NCBI RefSeq assembly: GCF_000525975.1
Contig: NZ_AODK01000012.1
Span: 1-64,000 of the forward strand
Length of the DNA: 64,000 bases
DNA from: Listeria rocourtiae FSL F6-920
Lineage (GTDB): Bacteria > Bacillota > Bacilli > Lactobacillales > Listeriaceae
Direction: 5' to 3'
The notes under the pieces were generated by a model. That model made no database searches. It saw only the letters and a program-made list of their open reading frames with translations, and had not been told where the DNA came from. Both the position numbers and the translations under genes were made by a program. Numbering within the stretch: the first letter of the stretch is position 1; every line of letters begins with the position of its first letter. This document shows, in pieces, positions 31,185 through 39,742 of this stretch.

Positions 31185-31415
31185 GGGTCTGGCACATAAC
31201 CCAGATAAATCGGCGACAAGCGCTCGCATTCCATGGATTTAGCAGACTTCCGGTTCTCACATACACAAGTATGCTCCGCTTCCGGCTTCCGCAAAATCCA
31301 TGGAATACAAACGCTTTCGCTCGATTTGTGTGAAGCAAGATATACGTCTTACCCGAAAAAAGGGCTTCGTGATATCTTGCTTATTTTGGTTAGAGATATA
31401 TTTTGTCCCAGACCC
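31185..31415. repeat. 231-bp intergenic element with nested hairpins
   Basis: Ends are inverted: GGGTCTGG at 31185 and CCAGACCC at 31408. Inside, TCCATGGATTT (about 31232) pairs with AAATCCATGGA (about 31293), and AAGATAT (about 31338) pairs with ATATCTT (about 31374) around a GAAAAAA loop. It follows the DsbA-like gene and meets the convergent lipoprotein gene. GGTCTGGGACA-like ends are seen in intergenic hairpins of other Firmicutes. It could work as a bidirectional terminator or a mobile non-coding repeat. Confidence 0.6.
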
Positions 31416-31421
31416 ATATTT

Positions 31422-32251
31422 TTATTTAGTAAAACTTGTGGTAATCTTCACGCCATCTAGTGGGTCTTTGAAATTACTAACTGTATAATCTGTTTTGTCG
31501 TTTTGCCAGCTAATGATATTGCCGTCAGCTTTATTTGGCATGGCCTCTAGCTTCATACCGCCAACTTGATGAGGAGCAGGAAGCGTTTTCTTTTTCAAGC
31601 ATAGCCACCACTTTTTTTTGCGAGATCGATGGAATCTTGCTGGTCTGCGCTTGTCGTGTTGCGCACGCTCATACTCCAACGGCCTTCCGCCCAGTTTAGG
31701 AAAGTTGAACCGGCGCCAGCATCAGTATATCCAGTAATATTTGAGCCAAGATCTACGCCATTCATACCTGTATTAACGTTATCCATATGACCAGTCGCAT
31801 CGGCTGCTTCTTGCTCTGTCATGTAGCTTTTACCAGAAACAGTAGCAATCGCTGTGGCTTTAGATGCTTCTTTCAAATCGTCACTATTCACCGAAATAGG
31901 ATTTTTTGTTTCGTAAAAAATAACTTGATAGGCATCCGGAGCATCGGTTGTTTTTGCGCTTAAAAAGTGACTATCAGATGAAAGGGGGATATCTTTTGGA
32001 AGCATTACCACAATATCTGAGTTAATCTTTGATTTCACCGTTTCCAAAACATCTTTTTGCGTCAGTATCATCGGTTTTGAATCACTGCGCATGTCGTTTT
32101 TATTGCTATCGTTTGCAGTACTGCCATAGCTATTATTATTGCTACCGTAAGAATTTGTGCTATCCGAACTGTTTGAGGAGTAAGAACCACCACAGCTTGC
32201 AAGAAGTAGCATACTAAAAACGACTGGAGTAATCATAAATTTAGCATTCAT
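31422..32251 (-). CDS. Secreted lipoprotein, unknown function, frameshifted
   Basis: About 275 aa. Lipobox LLLASC near residue 20, then a Ser/Asn/Tyr/Gly-rich linker and a folded domain from about residue 60. The frame stops near 31595; one extra base in the T8 run (31612-31619 on the plus strand) and one in the T4/T5 runs (31586-31595) explain it, giving LAKKVVAMLEKETLPAPHQVGG and an end at 31422. ATG 32251 follows GAGGTG. Likely an outer-surface lipoprotein. I do not recognise the domain. Confidence 0.7.
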
Positions 32252-32297
32252 TACTTTTCACCTCTTTGCTACAGGTTTTCCCGCTTTTTACATAAGA

Positions 32298-32326
32298 AAA
32301 CCACTTCCTGTAATAGAAAGTGGTTT
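32298..32326 (-). terminator. Terminator after corA
   Basis: AAACCACTT and AAGTGGTTT with an 11-base loop, directly after the corA stop on the minus strand and followed there by TTCTT. Confidence 0.75.
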
Positions 32327-32330
32327 AAAG

Positions 32331-33275
32331 CTAGAAAAATTTCCGTTTCCAAAAGACAAATCCAAGTATCCCAGCGATTCCAAAAGAGATACAGATGACT
32401 AGAATCCAAGCCAATGGTGCTTGGGATAGTGGCAAGTCAACGTTCATTCCATAGAAACTAAACACCATGGTTGGTATCGTCAAAATGATGGTAAACGACG
32501 TCAAAAATTTCATTACGATGTTCATGTTGTTTGAAATAATAGAGGCGTAGGCATCCATCATCCCACTCAAGATATTTGAGTGAACTTCCGCCATTTCAAT
32601 CCCTTGTCGGTTTTCAATAATAACATCTTCTAGTAAATCTTGGTCTTCCTCGTACATCTTCACAATATGTTGACGCATCATCTTGTCCAGCACTAGTTTG
32701 TTTGATTTGAGGGCAGTCAAGAAGTAAACTAAACTTTTTTCAATCCCCATCAAATCATAGAGCTGTTTATTTTTCATCGATTCATGCAGCTCTTTTTCAA
32801 TATCATCCGTTTGGCGACTCATCCGTTTCAAATGACGGAGAAATTGCGTGGAAATCATATACAATATCTGCAATGCAAAGCGCGTTTTCATGTGTGTAAA
32901 AAAGCCTTTTATCCGATTTTTAATGAAGGACTGGATAATCGATGAATCAATCGTACAAATCGTGATGAAATAATCCTTCGTCATAATCATCCCAAGTGGA
33001 ATAGTTTCAAACGAAGCATAGTGAATATCATCCTCATCGACAATAGGAAAGTCACAAATAATTAAGACCGCTTCCGTATCGTCATCTCGCTCGATCCGTG
33101 CACTTTCATCTTTATCCAATGGATCTTCGAGAAATTCAAGTGGAATCCCATACTGATCGGCAATTTGATTAATTTCTTCCGATGATGGCGCCACGATATT
33201 AATCCAGCAATTACGTTCTGGTTTCTCTAGTTCCTCTAATTTACCAGCTTCATTCGATTTGAAAATTTGATGCAT
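32331..33275 (-). CDS. corA: CorA-type Mg2+/divalent metal transporter
   Basis: 314 aa, standard length. Long cytoplasmic N-terminal domain, then two C-terminal membrane helices with the signature YGMN (FSFYGMNVDLPLS) in the loop between them. ATG 33275 is preceded by AAAAGGAGGAAT. A 33-codon leader ORF ends 18 bases upstream, and that leader carries an EPDP motif (see separate entry). Basic residues close the protein (FWKRKFF). Import of Mg2+ is the usual role; some CorA-family members carry other divalent metals. Confidence 0.92.
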   Translation of the reverse strand: MHQIFKSNEAGKLEELEKPERNCWINIVAPSSEEINQIADQYGIPLEFLEDPLDKDESARIERDDDTEAVLIICDFPIVDEDDIHYASFETIPLGMIMTKDYFITICTIDSSIIQSFIKNRIKGFFTHMKTRFALQILYMISTQFLRHLKRMSRQTDDIEKELHESMKNKQLYDLMGIEKSLVYFLTALKSNKLVLDKMMRQHIVKMYEEDQDLLEDVIIENRQGIEMAEVHSNILSGMMDAYASIISNNMNIVMKFLTSFTIILTIPTMVFSFYGMNVDLPLSQAPLAWILVICISFGIAGILGFVFWKRKFF

Positions 33276-33286
33276 AGGCGTATTCC

Positions 33287-33344
33287 TCCTTTTCTAAGGA
33301 TTCGGCCGTATGGAGTGCTGTTGCAAGCCATGACTTGAATCCCT
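33287..33344 (-). promoter_or_regulatory. Candidate RNA switch controlling the corA Shine-Dalgarno
   Basis: In the minus-strand RNA the segment GAAUCCUU (33303-33296) can pair upstream with AGGGAUUC (33344-33337; 8 bp, one G-U). Its UCCUU part (33300-33296) can instead pair with AAGGA (33291-33287) in the corA Shine-Dalgarno across an AGAA loop. The two pairings exclude each other. The first frees the ribosome site, the second hides it. The whole switch overlaps the second half of the leader ORF, so ribosome position would decide the outcome. Confidence 0.5.
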
Positions 33345-33395
33345 GTATGACCTCTGATGCGGATCTGGTTCGCTCGGCGCGATACTTATTTTCAT
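33294..33395 (-). CDS. 33-codon leader peptide upstream of corA with EPDP motif
   Basis: ATG at 33395 has RBS GGAG nine bases upstream. The peptide begins MKISIAPSEPDPHQRS and ends SIRPNP-stop; TAG lies at 33296-33294, 18 bases before corA ATG and touching its RBS. EPDP at residues 9-12 matches the acidic-proline motif of the enterobacterial leader MgtL, where low Mg2+ makes ribosomes fall apart on such sequences. The C-terminal Asn-Pro before stop should also slow termination. It is too short for normal gene calling and has no other recognisable function. A translated regulatory ORF is inference. Confidence 0.6.
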   Translation of the reverse strand: MKISIAPSEPDPHQRSYRDSSHGLQQHSIRPNP

Positions 33396-33472
33396 GGTGC
33401 TCAACTCCTTTTCTCAAATAATCACAACCTCACCATTATACAGAGATTTAGCGTTTTTGTACATCCTATCGT

Positions 33473-34091
33473 TTAAATTTCTTGCATTTCAAAACTCATA
33501 TCATAGAATGGCAACAACAAGTCTATCGTTTTCTCAAGTTCATTTGTAAACGTAGCATCATCTTTCAAAGCACTATCACCGGGTTTGAAAATACGACCAA
33601 CCATAAATTCGCCCTTTTTTACGTCACGGAATCGCTCTAAAATTTTCTTTAAATCTGTATTTTGGATGAGGCTTGTTGGTTTTTCTGTATGATCTGGTGA
33701 AATTGAGAAGTTTATAGGTAATTTCTCTAATAGGCTAAGATTTTCTAGGAAATTATGCACGACTATTTGGCGGTTTTCCGTTTCATATATGTAGGCAAGC
33801 CAGATAAAGACATAGTCATCCCAAATCCCAACTTGGAAATGCGGGTGTTTTTTTGTAGCCGCGTTTGCTGTTAGCTACCGCAAGCCATGTACTATCAGGT
33901 GGATTTACAGAACGACGAGCATGACGCGCAATATGCAGAAACATGTCGGTTCCAGTTTTGGCACTTAAATAAGTTGCGAGGCTCTCGCCGATTTCGCGAA
34001 ATTTTGGCTGAATCTGTGTTTGGATTACTGCCATCCGTTCTTCAAGCCCAGGCGTTTGCATCGCTTTAAAATCTTTTTTTGTAAAAGTCAT
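33473..34091 (-). CDS. yktB: YktB/UPF0637 family protein, frameshifted
   Basis: About 205 aa. Begins MTFTKKDFKAMQTPGLEERM, typical of the DUF1054/YktB family. The frame is broken at the T7 run 33848-33854 (plus strand); with one base less it reads YKKHPHFQVGIWDDYVFIWL and continues to 33473 ending FYDMSFEMQEI. Function unknown. It is upstream of the corA leader on the same strand, 77 bases apart. RBS GTGAGGAAT before ATG 34091. Confidence 0.85.
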
Positions 34092-34203
34092 TAAAATTCC
34101 TCACTTTCATATAGTTCATTATAACGTAAAATAGAACTTTGAGGCTGTATTTAGCTTAAAATTATGATAAGCTAGGAAAAACAAACGAAGGAGTGATGCG
34201 AAG

Positions 34204-34980
34204 GTGGTACTAGAGAAAATAGATCAACTAGCGCGAGAATGGCTAGAAGAAGCGGGTAATCGGATTTTTATGGCGCTTGAGCAGTCTAATGTTGAAGTTG
34301 AGTCAAAATCAGATCGCAATGATTTAGTGACGAATGTAGACAAAGCAACAGAACGTTATTTTGCTGGAAAAATTAAGGCTTATTTCCCAGAACATCGCTT
34401 ACTAGGTGAAGAAGGCTACGGCGAAGAAATTACGAGTTTAGAAGGCATTGTTTGGGTGTTGGATCCGATTGATGGTACGGTGAATTTTGTTGAACAGAAG
34501 CGGAATTTTGCTATTTCACTTGGCATCTATCGAAATGGTGTCGGGGAGCTTGCTTATATATATGATATCGTTGGTGGTGAATTTTACTTCGCTAAGCGTG
34601 GAGAGGGCGCATTTGTGAATGATGTAGAAATTCCGAAACTCGCGGTGGATAAAAGATTAGAAGATGCACTCGTTATTATTAATGCAGCATCGGTACGGAA
34701 ATTTCCATATATGCTTCCTGTGATTCAAAAGGCTCGCGGGTTACGACTGTATGGTGCGGCAACACTCGAATACATGGCAGTTGCAACTGGACGTGCAGAT
34801 GCGTATGTCAGTGCGAATCTATCACCGTGGGATATTGGCGCTGGAAAAATTATTGCAGAGGAAGTAGGAGCTGTTGTGACAAGGGTTAATGGTTCTGAGA
34901 TGATTATCACAGAAAAAGGTGACTCTTTCGTTGCAAGCCCTGGCGTTCACGCAGAGATTCTGCGTGATTATGGTCGTTAA
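34204..34980 (+). CDS. suhB: Inositol monophosphatase family protein
   Basis: 258 aa, GTG start at 34204 after GAAGGAGTG. Metal-dependent phosphatase signature: DLVTNVDKATE, LGEEGYGEE, WVLDPIDGTVNFV (DPIDGT) and LSPWDIGAGKIIAEEVGA. Hydrolyses inositol phosphate or a related sugar phosphate. Next gene downstream is typA, as in L. monocytogenes. Confidence 0.9.
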   Translation: MVLEKIDQLAREWLEEAGNRIFMALEQSNVEVESKSDRNDLVTNVDKATERYFAGKIKAYFPEHRLLGEEGYGEEITSLEGIVWVLDPIDGTVNFVEQKRNFAISLGIYRNGVGELAYIYDIVGGEFYFAKRGEGAFVNDVEIPKLAVDKRLEDALVIINAASVRKFPYMLPVIQKARGLRLYGAATLEYMAVATGRADAYVSANLSPWDIGAGKIIAEEVGAVVTRVNGSEMIITEKGDSFVASPGVHAEILRDYGR

Positions 34981-35032
34981 ATGTTTAGAAGCATGAGACG
35001 TTCGTTAAATTTCATTTTATGGAATAAAAATC

Positions 35033-35061
35033 GTGCTAAACCCGAGCAAATGTGCTATAAT
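35033..35061 (+). promoter_or_regulatory. typA: Extended -10 promoter of typA
   Basis: TGCTATAAT at 35053-35061 is an extended -10 element; the -35 side (about 35033) is poor, as is common with extended -10 promoters. It leaves a leader of about 185 bases, which contains an imperfect stem-loop at 35091-35137 (CCAGA/TCTGG outside, GGAAAAT/ATTTTCC inside). Confidence 0.5.
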
Positions 35062-35252
35062 TGGAAAGTTGATTAAAACTAAACGATCCAGAAACGGGGA
35101 AAATAAGCCAATTTTCCTCTTTCTTTTGGCTCTGGTAGCTAAGTCGTATTACCATATATGAAGAGCGCTTGACTTTAGTTAGGCCATTTTTGAGTAGCTG
35201 AGTAGATGTTTATCAGCTTCCGGAAGGTAATTTAATATTAGGAGGAAACATT

Positions 35253-37092
35253 TTGAAATTAAGAGAAGATATTCGTAACGTAGCCATTATTGCCCACGTT
35301 GACCATGGTAAAACAACTTTGGTGGATCAGCTTTTGCGCAAGTCAGGAACATTCAATGATCATGAGCAAGTAGCTGAGCGTGCGATGGATAGTAATGCCA
35401 TTGAAAAAGAACGTGGTATCACAATTTTAGCAAAAAAATACTGCCATCAATCATAACGGTGTGCATATTAATATTTTAGATACTCCTGGACATGCCGATT
35501 TTGGTGGGGAAGTAGAACGTATTATGAAAATGGTTGATGGTGTTGTCTTAGTCGTTGATGCCTACGAAGGTACAATGCCACAAACGCGCTTCGTATTGAA
35601 AAAAGCGTTAGAACAACATTTAACACCACTTGTTGTTGTTAATAAAATTGACCGCCCATCCGCGCGTCCTGCAGAAGTTGTAGATGAAGTTTTAGAATTA
35701 TTCATCGAACTTGGTGCAGATGAGGACCAATTGGAGTTCCCAGTTGTATACGCTGCGGCGGTTAATGGAACAAGCTCGTTAAGCGATAAAGTAGAAGATC
35801 AAGAAGAAACAATGGACCCAATTTTTGATCTTATCATTAATAACGTACCAGCGCCTGTGGATAACAGTGATGAACCATTGCAATTCCAAGTTTCTTTACT
35901 TGATTACAATGACTATGTTGGTCGTATCGGTATTGGTCGTATTTTCCGTGGAACCATGGAAGTTGGTCAATCGGTAGCCTTGATGAAATTAGATGGTACT
36001 GTGAAGAAATTCCGTGTAACAAAAATGTTCGGTTTTCTTGGACTAAAACGTATCGAAATTACACAAGCAAAAGCTGGCGATCTCGTTGCCGTTTCTGGAA
36101 TGGAAGATATCTTCGTTGGAGAAACTGTAACACCAGATGATCACCAAGAAGCATTGCCAATTTTGCGCATTGACGAACCTACTCTGCAAATGACTTTCGT
36201 AACGAACAATAGTCCGTTCGCTGGTCGTGAAGGTAAACATGTAACAAGCCGTAAAATTGAAGAGCGTTTACTATCTGAGCTACAAACAGATGTAAGTTTG
36301 CGTATCGACCCAACTGCTTCACCTGATGCTTGGATTGTGTCTGGTCGTGGTGAGTTGCATCTATCTATTTTAATTGAGAACATGCGTCGTCAAGGTTACG
36401 AAATCCAAGTATCCAAACCAGAAGTTATCATCCGTGAAATCGATGGCGTAAAATGTGAGCCAATGGAGCGTGTACAAATTGACACTCCTGAAGAATATGT
36501 TGGTAGCATCATGGAATCTATTGGCTTACGTAAAGGCGAAATGGCTGATATGGTCAATGACGGTTCCGGTCAAGTACGCTTGATTTTCTTAGTACCATCA
36601 CGTGGACTTATTGGTTATACAACAGAATTCCTATCGATGACTCGTGGTTACGGTATCTTAAACCATACGTTCGATTCTTACCAACCAATGCAAAAGGGCC
36701 GTGTTGGTGGACGTAGCCGTGGTGTTCTTGTATCGATGGAGACTGGTAAATCAACTACTTACGGAACAATGCAAGTAGAAGATCGTGGTACTATCTTTGT
36801 AGAACCGGGTACAGATATTTATGAAGGTATGATTGTCGGCGAGAATAATCGTGAAGGCGATATCGCAGTAAATATTGTAAAAGCGAAACAAATGACAAAT
36901 ATTCGTTCAGCAAATAAAGACCAAACAAACGTTATCAAAAAACCTCGTACATTAACATTAGAAGAGTCATTAGAATTCTTAAATGATGATGAGTACTGCG
37001 AAATTACACCGGAAAACATTCGTTTACGTAAAAAAATATTGAATAAAAACGAACGTGAAAAAGCTGCGAAACGCACAAAAATCTCAGACTAA
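35253..37092 (+). CDS. typA: GTP-binding translation factor TypA/BipA, frameshifted
   Basis: About 612 aa. Ribosome-associated GTPase of the EF-G/LepA type. G1 [10 protein letters not shown]3 DTPGHADF, G4 NKID, then beta-barrel, alpha-beta and the TypA-specific C-terminal domain. The frame stops at 35456 because of an extra A in the A7 run 35432-35438; with A6 it reads [21 protein letters not shown] broken typA is unlikely in a healthy strain, so this is a sequence error. TTG start 35253 follows AGGAGG with ideal spacing. Confidence 0.94.
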
Positions 37093-37101
37093 GCTACATG
37101 A

Positions 37102-37131
37102 AAAAAGTCGTCCTTCATTGGGCGGCTTTTT
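37102..37131 (+). terminator. Terminator of typA
   Basis: AAAAAGTCGTCC pairs with GGGCGGCTTTTT (12 bp with G-T pairs) and a T run follows. Confidence 0.85.
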
Positions 37132-37243
37132 TTTAGTTGCTGAAAAATTTGCAAAGATAAAAAAAATTGTAACATGATTGTAATATGCCTTTTTGTTTGG
37201 TATAGTTAATATACAGGGAAACGTAAAAGAAGGAGGGATTTAC

Positions 37244-38159
37244 ATGAAGAAATTACTGATGGTAGGCACAATGAGTGTATTGGTTTTTGGACTGGCAGCT
37301 TGTGGTTCGGGGGCGGATTCGAAAAGCTCTGAATCAGGGGAACAAGCAACAAAAACAGAGGAAAAGCAGGAGACGAAAAAAGAAGAGACAGCAAAACAAG
37401 ATGTGAATTCCAGCGAAGAAGCAAAAGATAAAACAGAAGCAAAACAAGATAAAGAAGTAACAACAAAAGAAGATGTACCAACAGGAGAAGACACGCAGGA
37501 GAAAGAAGCAGAAGCCACGACTCCTGATAAAGCGACAGAAACGCCTAAAAAAGACACTACAAAAAAATCAGCAGAAGCTATAGCGCCAAAAGCAGGTAAC
37601 TTTTCTTTAAGTGCAGAGGGCTTTAAACAGTCTGCAGTAGCGCCGAAAACAGGCGGAACAGTATCGCTTGTATATTTGAATACAACACCTGAAACAGCTG
37701 ATTTTGGCCCGTTAAAAGTGACTGTAAAGCAATACAAGCTGGAAAGCGTGACAGGAGCAAACAAAAAAAATGGATCCGTATAGTCCTGAATCGTATTTAG
37801 CGAACCAAGATGGTTTCGTGGTAACAGCAGATGTAATCATTGAAAATACATCTGCTAGTAACGTTAACTATTTAGCAGAGCGCATCCAAATTAACGGTGG
37901 TGGCATTTCCAAAGGTGCTAGCTTAGAGAATTTTGTACCAACAGCCTATCAATTATCTGGTAGCCCATCAGCGCATAATATTTTCCCAGCGAAATCAAAA
38001 CGAGAGGGTGCAATCACATATATGCTCAACAAACAGAATTACTACACGCTTGTGCATCTAACAAAACTAGCTGTGCCAAACCCGAATGACTTTGCGGAAA
38101 AAGCATTACCAACGAAAACAGCGAAAGCTATCGATTTAGATTTTAGGATTACAGAATAA
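37244..38159 (+). CDS. Lipoprotein with charged linker and DUF-type C-terminal domain, frameshifted
   Basis: About 304 aa. Signal with lipobox GLAACGSG, then a long Lys/Glu/Thr-rich linker (about 25-125) and a C-terminal beta-rich domain (LSLSAEGF.. to ..DLDFRITE). The frame breaks at the A8 run 37763-37770; with A7 it reads TGANKKMDPYSPESYL. Start ATG 37244 follows AAGGAGGGA. Function unknown; the C-terminal domain resembles DUF5068-type lipoprotein domains only in general pattern, and I do not assign it. Confidence 0.75.
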
Positions 38160-38260
38160 AATCCGAGCAAGACAGTATTGCCCAACACTAGTGGTCTAAA
38201 GCTAGAACAAACTCGGGCCTAAGTACGTATCAGCGCATAGGCACGACGCTTAAGGAAGAC

Positions 38261-38295
38261 GAAAAAACCCGCTATTCGATGTTAGCGGGTTTTTC
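38261..38295. terminator. Bidirectional terminator between lipoprotein gene and ylaI
   Basis: GAAAAAACCCGCTA and TAGCGGGTTTTTC with an 8-base loop. It overlaps the ylaI stop codon. The odd extra A in the left arm is another probable homopolymer over-call. Confidence 0.85.
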
Positions 38296-38499
38296 GATAA
38301 AGCTTTTTGTTTTTGGTTTATGGAATTCGAACTTGCCAGAATTGATTCGAGCCACTGTTTTATCAGCGATACGTCCTTCACAGTTTGGGCAAAGATACAT
38401 TCGAATTGGCTTATTGCGAAGTTGTTTCGTTTTAAATTTCTTATCATCAAGTTCATCTATTGTTTCACATAAAATGCATTGTGCTTTCACTGCGCTCAC
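38272..38499 (-). CDS. ylaI: YlaI family zinc-ribbon-like small protein
   Basis: 75 aa. CILCE near the N-terminus and LCPNCE in the middle form a four-cysteine zinc site; basic C-terminus. Matches the DUF2197/YlaI family. Function unknown. Minus strand, convergent with the lipoprotein gene, and its start is only about 70 bases from the divergent membrane protein gene. Confidence 0.8.
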   Translation of the reverse strand: MSAVKAQCILCETIDELDDKKFKTKQLRNKPIRMYLCPNCEGRIADKTVARINSGKFEFHKPKTKSFIEKPANIE

Positions 38500-38567
38500 C
38501 TCGTAATTTTATTATAGCATGAAAAAAATAAAAGATAAACAATGGCAAATTAGCGGAGGTTAAAGAA

Positions 38568-38870
38568 ATGGTATTAGAGAAAAAAGCGGGGCATAAAGAA
38601 ATGGTGTGTACCTTATTGGCATCAGTTGGTGCTTTTTTAGCATTAATATTTGTTCGACCAGCAGTGTTTTGGTTCGATAGTTTTTATTGGGCATTTGGTA
38701 TTGGGTTTGCGCTAGTTTTAGTATACGTTGTAATTACGCTAGTTTCATTCATCCGATCTTTCTATCGCCGTTTCCAATTTTTTGATAAAGTTATCATTTA
38801 TCTGTCCATACCACTGAGCTTGTGCTTTACCTTTTTTATATACGAGTTGTCAACGAGGTCCTTTTCTTAA
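38568..38870 (+). CDS. Small membrane protein (YlaH-like position)
   Basis: 100 aa with three hydrophobic segments (about 13-30, 38-62, 73-93). RBS GCGGAGG before ATG 38568. Its place between ylaI and ylaN is that of YlaH in Bacillus-type gene order; sequence support is only general. Function unknown. Confidence 0.65.
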   Translation: MVLEKKAGHKEMVCTLLASVGAFLALIFVRPAVFWFDSFYWAFGIGFALVLVYVVITLVSFIRSFYRRFQFFDKVIIYLSIPLSLCFTFFIYELSTRSFS

Positions 38871-39004
38871 AAAATGTTAGGATATCAGGTTACATGGCAA
38901 AAAAAATATGCTATACTAAAGAAGATAAAATTTGCAAAATTATGCTTTCGATATAATAGATTGATTACGCGCATATGAGTGTGTGTTGAATGGGGGGTTC
39001 TGTG

Positions 39005-39283
39005 ATGACAAATAAACAAATAGATCACAGAGAAGAGGCAATTACTCTTCTTAAAGAAGATGCGAAAAGAATTTTGCAGTTAATTAAAGTACAGATGGAT
39101 AATCTAACTTTACCTCAATGTCCGGCCTATGAAGAAGTATTGGATACCCAAATGTACGGCTTATCGCGAGAGATAAATTTTGCGGTGAGGTTGGGTTTGA
39201 TTGATAGAGCGGAAGGAAAGAGTTTATTGAGCACGCTTGAGAAAGAGCTTTCCGTGTTACACGAATTATCGACAAGTAAGTGA
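39005..39283 (+). CDS. ylaN: YlaN family (UPF0358) protein
   Basis: 92 aa, all helical: [43 protein letters not shown]. YlaN is essential in B. subtilis under low iron and in Firmicutes has been linked to the Fur iron regulator. ATG 39005 is chosen because GGGGGG lies seven bases upstream; ATG 38990 lacks an RBS. Confidence 0.88.
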   Translation: MTNKQIDHREEAITLLKEDAKRILQLIKVQMDNLTLPQCPAYEEVLDTQMYGLSREINFAVRLGLIDRAEGKSLLSTLEKELSVLHELSTSK

Positions 39284-39298
39284 TATAAGATATGCAAT

Positions 39299-39346
39299 AG
39301 CACCCCTTTTTGACGTGTTCGATGCGTTGGAAGGGGTGCTTTGTTG
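39299..39346 (+). terminator. Terminator of ylaN
   Basis: AGCACCCCTT (39299-39308) pairs with AAGGGGTGCT (39331-39340); TTGTTGTTG follows. Confidence 0.8.
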
Positions 39347-39421
39347 TTGAGGCTCTTATGAAGCATTTTTTGCTGAATTAGAGCCTCAATATGCATGAGA
39401 GCGAAGCGAGCATGTAATCCA
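39345..39421 (-). repeat. Interspersed hairpin element, copy B (reverse orientation)
   Basis: Arms TTGAGGCTCT (39347-39356) and AGAGCCTCAA (39380-39389), followed by TATGCATGAGAGCGAAGCG and AGCATGTAATCC. Read on the minus strand it matches copies at 25326-25402 and 40994-41070, including parts of the loop (AGCAAAAAATGCTTC versus AGCAAAATACGCTTC in copy C). Confidence 0.8.
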
Positions 39422-39683
39422 TAAGTGGCTCTTAGATGAAGAACTCGGAATAAGTAGTGGACAAATAAGAAGCTAGCAAGTAGTAAAGTCTTTGGTTTAT
39501 GTATGAAGTCATGGTTAGAATAAGCCTTGTGTTGCATCATGTTTGACGCCTCAATATGCATGAGAGCGAAGCGAGCATGTAATCCATAAGTGGCTCTTAG
39601 ATGAAGAACTCGGAATAAGTAGTGGACAAATAAGAAGCTAGCAAGTAGTAAAGTCTTTGGTTTGTGTATGAAGTCATGGTTAG
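39383..39683. repeat. Tandem direct repeat, two 136-bp units 165 bp apart
   Basis: Units at 39383-39518 and 39548-39683 differ at one position. Each starts GCCTCAATATGCATGAGAGC and ends GAAGTCATGGTTAG. The first 40 bases of each are the outer part of the interspersed element; the second unit lacks the closing hairpin arm. No gene is seen in 39284-39742. Confidence 0.85.
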
Positions 39684-39742
39684 CACAAGCCTTGCCCTGC
39701 GTCATTGCCAAGCAGTCTCTGAATCTGGCCTAACGGGCCGTT

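Noticed and set aside
33276..33420. M-box (ykoK) Mg2+ riboswitch upstream of corA
   Set aside because: The conserved M-box elements are not present and the region is only about 120 bases long; a translated leader fits better.
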